NCBI GenBank assembly: GCA_964647745.1
Contig: CAZYJG010000058.1
Location: 1 to 9,353 of the forward strand
Source of the DNA: Thiopontia sp964647745
Lineage (GTDB): Bacteria; Pseudomonadota; Gammaproteobacteria; GCF-002020875
Length of the DNA stretch: 9,353 bases
Direction of reading: 5' to 3'
Shown in pieces: positions 1-5,176 of this stretch. The notes under the pieces are model-generated. The model was given only the letters and a program-made list of their open reading frames with translations. It was not told the DNA's origin and ran no database searches. Position 1 is the first letter of the stretch, and each line of letters begins with the position of its first letter. The translations under genes and the position numbers were made by a program.

Positions 1-16
1 GTTGCAACCGCATCAT
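1..16 (-). CDS. Start of a downstream gene cut by the window edge, coupled to the MoxR ATPase
   Basis: The ATPase stop codon TGA (18-16) overlaps an ATG by one base (TGATG), and a second in-frame ATG follows at once. Reading leftward gives Met-Met-Arg-Leu-Gln before the window ends. A GAG five bases before the second ATG could act as a weak ribosome binding site. Overlaps of this kind are typical of translationally coupled operon genes. In the MoxR family the partner next door is very often a von Willebrand factor A domain protein, or a VWA-like/DUF2201 metallopeptidase-like protein, so that is the best guess. Five codons cannot identify it, and this is inference from context only. Confidence 0.4.
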
Positions 17-1071
17 CACTCATAGAGCATTACATCGGCAATCGCCTTCGCCCACTCCCCAAACTGTGGCAGTGCAAACAGCGTCTCACCAACGGCACGG
101 TGGAGATCGGAGACCAGCATCACCCCCATCTCCCGCTGCGGGAAGCGGCCAGCGTAATCGAGAATATGGCCCAGTGCCGCACTGAACGCCTCACCATCTG
201 CGCCACCCACCTTGAGCTTGATTGCCCGACCCACCAGTGCCGTCGCCGCCGCATACTGCAGATCGATCTCACCCGGCACCGCCTCCTCCTCACCCGAGAG
301 GATCCGATCCAGGTCCGGAAGGTTGTGGAGATTATCGACGAAGGCGGCCAGCTCGATACCGGCCGCATTGCCGACACACCCCTGCAGCGCACCTCGCAGC
401 AGCCCCTCCTCTCCATCGAATTTCTTCAGTGCACGGTGGGCAAACTCCCAGGAGCGTGGGCTCGGAAAGGCGACCGGATTATGTGCTGGATCAAAATCAA
501 ACAGCAGCTCAGGACGAAAGCGCAGAAAGGCGATCACCCGCTCATCAATTCCACTGCTCCAGGCCCAGCTCACCCAGTCATCAAGATGGACATCCACCTC
601 ATAGTGAGAGAAACGGTTGGCCAGCGGGGCCGGCATGGTATAGGTGACACCACGATCTCCCTGACGGTTGCCCGCCGCAAAGATCGCCCACCCATCCGGA
701 ACCCGGTACTCCCCAAGCCTGCGATCCAGAATCAGCTGATAGGCTGCGGCAGAGACGGTGGGTGGGGCCGATGTGATCTCATCCAGAAAGAGGATCCCAT
801 GCGCCCCGTGACGGGAGGCATCCGGAAGCAGCGCCGGGATCGACCACTCAACCAGCCCCCCCTTGTGAAATGGAATTCCGCGCAGATCGCTCGGCTCCAT
901 CTGTGAGAGGCGGATATCGACCACACCCCCCTGCCCCTGTTTGGCAATCTGCCTTACCATATCGGACTTTCCCACCCCGGGCGGCCCCCAGAGCATCACC
1001 GGGGTATGGTGACCGGAGGAGGCACTCTGGTACTCGCGCTCCAGGATGGAGAGCAGCTGTGCGGGTCTCAT
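16..1071 (-). CDS. MoxR-type AAA+ ATPase
   Basis: A 351-residue single-domain AAA+ ATPase of the MoxR / dynein-related (AAA_5) group. Visible motifs in order are Walker A GPPGVGKS (29-36), Walker B ILFLDE (93-98), sensor 1 AAGN (132-135), arginine-finger region ANRF (151-154) and a sensor-2-like SPRSW (204-208). The C-terminal third is helical with no second recognised domain. There is no signal peptide or membrane segment, so it should be cytoplasmic. MoxR ATPases act as chaperones that help assemble or insert cofactors into partner proteins, commonly VWA-domain proteins encoded next door; the coupled gene at 1-16 fits this. The substrate cannot be read from the sequence. The start is supported by a purine-rich GAGAAG stretch just upstream of the ATG. 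The gene lies downstream of ilvA in the same orientation, 83 bp away, and has its own promoter candidate. Confident for the family, not for the role. Confidence 0.88.
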   Translation of the reverse strand: MRPAQLLSILEREYQSASSGHHTPVMLWGPPGVGKSDMVRQIAKQGQGGVVDIRLSQMEPSDLRGIPFHKGGLVEWSIPALLPDASRHGAHGILFLDEITSAPPTVSAAAYQLILDRRLGEYRVPDGWAIFAAGNRQGDRGVTYTMPAPLANRFSHYEVDVHLDDWVSWAWSSGIDERVIAFLRFRPELLFDFDPAHNPVAFPSPRSWEFAHRALKKFDGEEGLLRGALQGCVGNAAGIELAAFVDNLHNLPDLDRILSGEEEAVPGEIDLQYAAATALVGRAIKLKVGGADGEAFSAALGHILDYAGRFPQREMGVMLVSDLHRAVGETLFALPQFGEWAKAIADVMLYE

Positions 1072-1107
1072 CTTCTTCTCATCTCGCTCTATCTGAACTG
1101 GCAGAAT

Positions 1108-1116
1108 ATCATACCA
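1108..1116 (-). promoter_or_regulatory. Extended -10 promoter candidate for the MoxR ATPase gene
   Basis: On the minus strand the sequence reads TGGTATGAT, an extended -10 (TG-n-TATGAT, five of six matches to TATAAT). Only a weak TCGAAA lies at -35 distance. It would start transcription near 1101 and give a leader of about 30 nt. No intrinsic terminator is visible between ilvA and this gene, so read-through from ilvA is also possible. Confidence 0.35.
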
Positions 1117-1135
1117 ATTCAGTAGGGATTTTTCG

Positions 1136-1161
1136 AGCTGCTCAACTCAGCTGCTTAACTC
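1136..1161 (-). repeat. 13-bp tandem direct repeat spanning the ilvA stop codon
   Basis: Two adjacent 13-base units, AGCTGCTCAACTC (1136-1148) and AGCTGCTTAACTC (1149-1161) on the plus strand, differ at one base. The second unit contains the ilvA stop codon (TAA on the minus strand, 1157-1155). Two further bases begin a third copy. It has no T-tract and no convincing hairpin, so it is not read as a terminator. A local slippage duplication at the end of the gene is the simplest explanation. Confidence 0.7.
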
Positions 1162-2666
1162 AGAAAGAGCTTGTAGACCGGGTTCTCCGTCTCTTCCCAG
1201 TAGTGGTACCCCAGCTCATCGAGGAAGGTCTGGAAGTCGGCACGCTCATCCATAGGGACCTGAATACCACAGAGCACCCGCCCATAGGCGGCCCCATGGT
1301 TGCGGTAGTGGAAGAGGCTGATATTCCATGTGCGGCCGAGATGGGTCAGGAACTGCAGCAGTGCCCCCGGGCGCTCCGGAAACTCAAAGCGGTAGAGGAT
1401 CTCGTTTTCGATCCCCGACTGGCGTCCACCCACCATGTAACGGACATGGACCTTGGCCACCTCATTCTCCGACAGATCCTCCACCGGATACCCCTTATCC
1501 TGCAGCAGAGAGACCAGATCACCGCGATCCTCCCCACTCCCGAGCTGGATGCCCACAAAGATGTGGGCACTGGCCTGGTCAGCATAGCGGTAGTTGAACT
1601 CCGTAATCTGCCTCTTCCCCAACAGCTTGCAGAACTTCTTGAAGCTGCCCGGGTGCTCTGGAATGGTGACAGCCAGCACCGCCTCCTTGCCCTCACCCAG
1701 CTCCGCACGCTCCGCAACATGGCGCAGCCGGTCAAAGTTGATATTGGCGCCACTGTCCACTGCAACAAAGGTCTGCCCCTCAACCCCCCGCTGCTCCACA
1801 TATTTTTTCGCCCCGGCAACGGCCAGCGCCCCCGCAGGCTCGGTGATGGAGCGGGTATCGTCAAAGATATCCTTGATCGCGGCACAGATCTCATCCGAGC
1901 TGACCAGCACCACCTCATCGACCAGCTTGCGGGCCAGCCGGAAGGTCTCCTTGCCAATCTGCTTTACCGCCACGCCATCGGCAAAGATCCCCACCTGATC
2001 CAGCACCACACGACGTTTCTTTGCCAGTGCGCTGTGCAGGGTTGGTGCATCCTCTGGCTCCACCCCAACCACCCGAATCTCTGGGTAGAGGTACTTGATA
2101 TAGGCCGCCATGCCGGCCACCAGACCACCGCCACCCACGGGGATAAAGACCGCATCAATCGGGCCGTTATGCTGACGCAGGATCTCCATTGCGATGGTCC
2201 CCTGCCCGGCAATCACCTCCGGATCATCGTAGGGATGGACCAGCGTCATCCCCCGCTCCTCCGAGAGCTTCAGCGCATGCTGGTAGGCATCATCGTAGGC
2301 ATCCCCAACCAGTACCGCCCTGGCCCCATACTTGCGGACCGCCTGCACCTTGATCTCCGGCGTGGTCTTGGGCATGACAATCGTGGCCTTCACCCCCATC
2401 TGCCGCGCAGAGAGGGCCACCCCCTGCGCATGGTTTCCTGCAGAGGCGGCAATCACGCCACGCTTCAGCTCCTCCTCGGAGAGGTTTGCCATCTTGTTGT
2501 AGGCACCACGCAACTTGAAGGAGAAGACAGGCTGCAGATCCTCACGCTTGATCAGCACCCGGTTGCCCAGCCGCTCCGAGAGGGCGCGCGCCTCCTCCAG
2601 CGGGGTCTCCCGCGCCACATCATAGACACGCGCCTTCAGTATTCTTTCAATATATTTTTTTGGCAT
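1155..2666 (-). CDS. ilvA: Biosynthetic threonine ammonia-lyase (threonine deaminase)
   Basis: IlvA converts L-threonine to 2-oxobutanoate and ammonia with PLP, the first committed step of isoleucine synthesis in the cytoplasm. The 503-residue protein is close to the usual long biosynthetic form (about 500-515). The PLP lysine is K51 in SFKLRGAYN, followed by SAGNHAQG (75-82) and the phosphate-binding glycine loop GGGGLVAG (178-185). Two ACT-like regulatory domains follow at about 330-400 and 424-495; these bind isoleucine and valine in the family, so feedback inhibition is expected. The two regulatory domains argue against the short catabolic TdcB form. The N-terminus (MPKKYIERILKARVYDVA) lines up with the start of Pseudomonas-type IlvA, which supports this ATG although no usable ribosome binding site lies in front of it. 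The gene is divergent from rpiA, a pairing seen in many gammaproteobacteria. No leader-peptide attenuator fits in the 70-bp gap. Confidence 0.96.
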   Translation of the reverse strand: MPKKYIERILKARVYDVARETPLEEARALSERLGNRVLIKREDLQPVFSFKLRGAYNKMANLSEEELKRGVIAASAGNHAQGVALSARQMGVKATIVMPKTTPEIKVQAVRKYGARAVLVGDAYDDAYQHALKLSEERGMTLVHPYDDPEVIAGQGTIAMEILRQHNGPIDAVFIPVGGGGLVAGMAAYIKYLYPEIRVVGVEPEDAPTLHSALAKKRRVVLDQVGIFADGVAVKQIGKETFRLARKLVDEVVLVSSDEICAAIKDIFDDTRSITEPAGALAVAGAKKYVEQRGVEGQTFVAVDSGANINFDRLRHVAERAELGEGKEAVLAVTIPEHPGSFKKFCKLLGKRQITEFNYRYADQASAHIFVGIQLGSGEDRGDLVSLLQDKGYPVEDLSENEVAKVHVRYMVGGRQSGIENEILYRFEFPERPGALLQFLTHLGRTWNISLFHYRNHGAAYGRVLCGIQVPMDERADFQTFLDELGYHYWEETENPVYKLFLS

Positions 2667-2673
2667 GGCTCAC

Positions 2674-2701
2674 AGTATACTTAGCCGCAACCAGACATCA
2701 A
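2674..2701 (-). promoter_or_regulatory. ilvA promoter with palindromic -10 inside the divergent gap
   Basis: On the minus strand, TTGATG (2701-2696) and TATACT (2679-2674) are separated by 16 bases and match sigma-70 elements at four and five of six positions. The expected start site is near 2667, directly at the ilvA ATG (2666), so the mRNA may be leaderless or nearly so. The -10 lies in the palindrome AGTATACT (2674-2681), which also reads TATACT on the plus strand toward rpiA, though no good -35 accompanies it there. Confidence 0.5.
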
Positions 2702-2724
2702 AGAACATTACATAAACAGAATAC

Positions 2725-2729
2725 GGAGA
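2725..2729 (+). promoter_or_regulatory. Ribosome binding site of rpiA
   Basis: GGAGA lies seven bases before the rpiA ATG at 2737, good Shine-Dalgarno spacing that fixes the start. The start also agrees with the E. coli RpiA N-terminus (MTQDE). Confidence 0.8.
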
Positions 2730-2736
2730 AAGATAG

Positions 2737-3402
2737 ATGACTCAGGATGAGATGAAAAAGGCTGTGGCAGAGGCTGCACTGGAGCATGTGGTACCGGGTG
2801 AGATCATCGGTGTCGGCACAGGATCAACCGCCAACTTCTTTATCGATGCACTGGCCACCATCAAGAGTCAGGTCAAGGGTGCAGTTGCCAGCTCCGAGGC
2901 CACTGCAGAGCGTCTGCGCGGCCACGGTATCGAGGTGATGGATCTCAACAGCGTCAGCTCCATGTCCATCTACGTGGATGGCGCCGATGAGTCCAACAGC
3001 CAGCTCCACCTGATCAAGGGCGGTGGTGGCGCACTGACCCGTGAAAAGATTGTTGCCGCAGTGGCCAACAAGTTTGTCTGCATTGCCGACGAGAGCAAGC
3101 TGGTCGGTGTGATGGGTGACTTCCCGCTCCCTGTCGAGGTGATCCCGATGGCACAGAGCTACGTTGCCCGTGAGATCATCAAGCAGATAGGCGGACAGCC
3201 CGTGCTGCGTGAGGGCTTCACCACCGACAACGGCAACATCATCCTTGATGTCCGCAACCTCAAGATCATGGAGCCCACGGTCGTTGAGCAGAAGCTGAAC
3301 AATATTGTCGGCGTGGTGACCAACGGGCTCTTTGCAATGCGCCCCGCCGATGTGCTGCTGCTGGGAACACCCAATGGGGTGCGAACCATCAACCCAGAAT
3401 AA
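2737..3402 (+). CDS. rpiA: Ribose-5-phosphate isomerase A
   Basis: RpiA interconverts ribose 5-phosphate and ribulose 5-phosphate in the non-oxidative pentose phosphate pathway. The protein is 221 residues (E. coli RpiA is 219) and collinear with it from the first residue. The phosphate-binding GTGSTA loop is at 27-32. The catalytic residues fall at E. coli numbers: D81 and D84 in YVDGADE, K94 in LIKGGGG and E103 in TREK. Conserved FPLPVEVIP and TDNGN segments are present. There is no signal peptide, so it is cytoplasmic. It is divergent from ilvA and followed within about 30 bp by an intrinsic terminator, so it is probably transcribed alone. Nothing in the gene looks damaged or foreign. Confidence 0.97.
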   Translation: MTQDEMKKAVAEAALEHVVPGEIIGVGTGSTANFFIDALATIKSQVKGAVASSEATAERLRGHGIEVMDLNSVSSMSIYVDGADESNSQLHLIKGGGGALTREKIVAAVANKFVCIADESKLVGVMGDFPLPVEVIPMAQSYVAREIIKQIGGQPVLREGFTTDNGNIILDVRNLKIMEPTVVEQKLNNIVGVVTNGLFAMRPADVLLLGTPNGVRTINPE

Positions 3403-3427
3403 CCCCAAGACAGACACCATCCAGGAG

Positions 3428-3458
3428 AAAGGCCCGCCAATGCGGGCCTTTTCTTTTC
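3428..3458 (+). terminator. Intrinsic terminator after rpiA
   Basis: The perfect stem GGCCCGC (3431-3437) / GCGGGCC (3442-3448) has a CAAT loop. Three A-T pairs extend it at the base, and a T-rich tail (TTTTCTTTTC) follows. It lies 25 bp after the rpiA stop and separates rpiA from the heat-shock gene. Confidence 0.92.
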
Positions 3459-3486
3459 TCTTCTCCCTCTCCCATCCCGATTTTCC

Positions 3487-3514
3487 CTTGATTTCTGAAA
3501 AATATCCTCCATAA
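3487..3514 (+). promoter_or_regulatory. Sigma-32-like heat shock promoter of the hsp20 gene
   Basis: CTTGATT (3487-3493) and CTCCATAA (3507-3514) are separated by 13 bases. They resemble the RpoH elements CTTGAAA and CCCCATNT (five of seven defined positions each), and the spacing is within the usual range. Transcription would start near 3520, giving a leader of about 44 nt. No stretch complementary to the GAGGAG ribosome binding site is visible in that leader, so a ROSE-type RNA thermometer is not supported. An ATATCC...GGATAT inverted repeat (3502-3507 / 3518-3523) straddles the -10. Confidence 0.5.
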
Positions 3515-3563
3515 ATAGGATATGGGAGAGATTGCCACCATTGATTCATAGAGGAGAAAAGCC

Positions 3564-4010
3564 ATGAGAGATTTACTCAATGTACCCAGCACCTTCTTTA
3601 AGCCCAGTCTGTTTGACGAGCTTTTTGACGGATTCTTCTACCCCCAGGAGAGGGAGGAGAAAGCTGTATCCAACCTGCTGATTCCACTGGCAGATATCGT
3701 AGAGACCGAGTACGCATACAGCGTCCGCGTAGAGATGCCCGGACTCAAGAAGGATGATGTCAACATCAACTTCAACAACAATATGCTGACCATCTCCGGC
3801 GAGAGCACCACCTCAGATGAGGAGGTGAAAGAGGGCAAGGTGATCCACCAGGAGCGTCACCAGAGAAACTACCGCAGAACCATGCGCGTACCCCGCCATG
3901 TCGATGTGGAGAATATCCATGCCGAGTTCAAGGATGGCCTGCTTGAGGTTGTACTCCCCAAGATCGAGGATGGCGACAAGGGCAGTGAGGTTGAGATCAA
4001 GGTCAAGTAA
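3564..4010 (+). CDS. Small heat shock protein, Hsp20 / alpha-crystallin family
   Basis: A 148-residue ATP-independent holdase that binds unfolding proteins and passes them to DnaK and ClpB. The N-terminal arm (1-42) is Phe-rich, as expected for substrate binding. The alpha-crystallin domain covers about 43-135 and ends in the family signature region AEFKDGLLEVVLPK (120-133), where GLL replaces the common GVL. The C-terminal tail carries an I-x-V motif (I144-K-V146) of the type that docks into neighbouring dimers during oligomer assembly. Length is typical of bacterial class A/IbpA-like proteins, but a specific ibpA or hspA name is not justified. The start has a strong GAGGAG ribosome binding site seven bases upstream (3551-3556). 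The gene is monocistronic between two terminators, and its promoter looks RpoH-dependent. Confidence 0.95.
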   Translation: MRDLLNVPSTFFKPSLFDELFDGFFYPQEREEKAVSNLLIPLADIVETEYAYSVRVEMPGLKKDDVNINFNNNMLTISGESTTSDEEVKEGKVIHQERHQRNYRRTMRVPRHVDVENIHAEFKDGLLEVVLPKIEDGDKGSEVEIKVK

Positions 4011-4033
4011 CCATCCTCAACCGGCAGAGATGG

Positions 4034-4065
4034 GCGCTGCAGATCTGATCCTGCAGCGCTTTTTT
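4034..4065 (+). terminator. Intrinsic terminator after the hsp20 gene
   Basis: The perfect 9-bp stem GCGCTGCAG (4034-4042) / CTGCAGCGC (4051-4059) has an 8-base loop and is followed directly by six T residues. It lies 23 bp after the stop codon. Confidence 0.93.
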
Positions 4066-4069
4066 GTTA

Positions 4070-4108
4070 CCTGCTACACCTCACCACTATGGATCAAACT
4101 GTAGCAGG
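4070..4108. repeat. 9-bp perfect inverted repeat downstream of hsp20
   Basis: CCTGCTACA (4070-4078) and TGTAGCAGG (4100-4108) are perfect reverse complements around a 21-base loop. No T-tract follows on either strand, so it is not an obvious terminator. It lies in the gap between the convergent hsp20 and fic genes, next to the shift to AT-rich sequence. It could be a weak mRNA 3'-end structure or a remnant edge. Confidence 0.5.
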
Positions 4109-4156
4109 CAATGGCAGAGTACGACCCTTTTCTGCCTTTCAAGATAACGCTTAAAT

Positions 4157-4180
4157 CAGGTGTACCACAGGTGTCACCTG
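4157..4180. repeat. CAGGTG direct and inverted repeat cluster
   Basis: CAGGTG occurs at 4157-4162 and 4168-4173. The second copy forms the 13-base palindrome CAGGTG-T-CACCTG (4168-4180). The cluster lies 22 bp beyond the fic stop codon. The shape fits a dimeric protein-binding site or a weak 3' hairpin, but no T-tract follows on the minus strand. Confidence 0.4.
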
Positions 4181-4201
4181 GATTTACTTGTTAGTCGTGT
4201 A

Positions 4202-4903
4202 TTACTGGAAGTTTTCTATGATTTTTGGGTTAACACACTCACGAAGGAATTTGTTCATTGGAGCCATATCTCCGGAACTGTAAAACTCAAGCATCAACTG
4301 GTTAAATTCCTTCTGTCTCTTTGCCGGAACATTAATGATTGGGTACCCAGCCTCAAGAAGAATTCCATTCATCATGAACCTGCCCATGCGCTTATTCACA
4401 TCCCAGAAAAGCTGTGCTCTTGCCATTCTCAGAAATGCGGTAATTGCCCGGTCATAGATGTCATGGCATGAGCCAACTTCTGTCTCAATATCGGTCCATG
4501 CCTGATCAAGCTCTTCAGGAGAAGGAGGTTCATACTCTGAACCATTGATAGTTACATTACCATTACGAAAAGCTCCCCATTCAAGAGCCTCTTCTGTACC
4601 GGCAATTTTATGAATTGATAAAGCAACTTCTTTTGAAAAAGAAAAGTCACTCTCAGATACAAGTTTGAAAAGGTACTTCCAGGCATCAGCCTGATTCAGA
4701 GCCATGTTCTGATCGCTGATTTTATGACCACCAACAGTTATTCCGTCCAGAATCGTTTGCACCTCTGGCAAGGTCATCGCCACACCTTCAAGATTCACCG
4801 CATCATAAACGAGGGACGGAACATCACGAACAGCAAGTTGCTTGGCCATCGCAGGATTAGGGTTCATTCCCCAAACTGTGTCTGTTGCCGTTGTCATTTG
4901 CAT
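4202..4903 (-). CDS. Fic-fold (Fic/DOC family) protein with altered catalytic motif
   Basis: Fic proteins usually transfer AMP or another nucleotide-derived group to target hydroxyls, using the motif HxFx(D/E)GN(G/K)RxxR. Here the segment at 164-175 reads QLFWDVNKRMGR: Gln replaces the catalytic His and Val replaces the first Gly, while F166, D168, N170, R172 and R175 are kept. The target-docking flap NVTINGSEYEPP (116-127) is intact. A class-II-like N-terminal segment ends in LEG (38-40) and keeps the inhibitory Glu, E39, but has Ala where Ser/Thr is usual four residues before it. The protein is 233 residues with no signal peptide or membrane segment. Two starts are possible. The first ATG (4903) has GAG only two bases away. 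The second (4897) has GAG at eight bases and overlaps the upstream nuclease stop as ATGA, so I favour it (231 residues). A poor promoter candidate, CTGACA-19-TACAAT (4962-4932), lies inside the upstream gene. AT-rich composition suggests acquisition. Activity is uncertain. Confidence 0.85.
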   Translation of the reverse strand: MQMTTATDTVWGMNPNPAMAKQLAVRDVPSLVYDAVNLEGVAMTLPEVQTILDGITVGGHKISDQNMALNQADAWKYLFKLVSESDFSFSKEVALSIHKIAGTEEALEWGAFRNGNVTINGSEYEPPSPEELDQAWTDIETEVGSCHDIYDRAITAFLRMARAQLFWDVNKRMGRFMMNGILLEAGYPIINVPAKRQKEFNQLMLEFYSSGDMAPMNKFLRECVNPKIIENFQ

Positions 4904-5163
4904 ATCTCAACAATTCTATAGAAATCTGAATATTGTACTATGCGGGTTCCGTATAGTGTCAGCGCCTCCTCAACAAACTGTTTGGACCTCAGCCCTGCCT
5001 CTCGTTCACTCCCCCTGATTTCCGGGGTGTTGATGCCCAGCAGCCGGAGACGAACCTTCTGGTGGAGCTGGAAACCGAAGTCAATCAGCACATCGATGGT
5101 GTCGCCATCGATAATATGAACCGGCCTGGCGCGATAGAGATAGAGGTCTGAATCCGGTTGCAT
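4894..5163 (-). pseudogene. C-terminally truncated SNase-like (thermonuclease family) gene
   Basis: Counted from the ATG at 5163 this is an 89-residue product; an in-frame GTG at 5208 would overlap the oxidoreductase gene by 32 bases. It has the first half of a staphylococcal nuclease-like OB fold: the metal-site IDGDT (18-22) and RLLGINTPE (40-48). R40 and E48 match nuclease Arg35 and Glu43, and Asn45 stands where Asp40 is. The second half, with the second catalytic arginine (Arg87, usually in a K-x-G-R segment) and the closing helices, is absent. Family members are usually about 130-150 residues. After VEEALTLYG the sequence turns AT-rich and stops within about 17 residues, overlapping fic by ATGA. 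It lies 13 bases after the oxidoreductase stop with no Shine-Dalgarno, so translation would rely on coupling. Most likely a gene truncated when the fic segment arrived; a small functional product cannot be excluded. Confidence 0.7.
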
Positions 5164-5176
5164 CTGGGTGCAGTGA

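Noticed and set aside
2676..2681. TATACT as the rpiA -10 on the plus strand
   Set aside because: The hexamer is good, but no -35 match lies 15-19 bases upstream, so it is reported only as part of the palindrome.
870..2684. A 604-codon open frame on the plus strand opposite ilvA
   Set aside because: It is antisense to a clear ilvA along its full length, its product is rich in Arg, His, Pro and Leu with no recognisable domain, and GC-rich codon usage commonly leaves such frames open.
2824..3549. A 241-codon minus-strand frame opposite rpiA
   Set aside because: It is a shadow of rpiA; it crosses the rpiA terminator and shows no motif.
4208..4897. Fic as the toxin of a Fic/Phd-type toxin-antitoxin pair
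   Set aside because: No small antitoxin frame flanks it, the class-II-like N-terminal inhibitory segment is in the same chain, and the catalytic His is missing.
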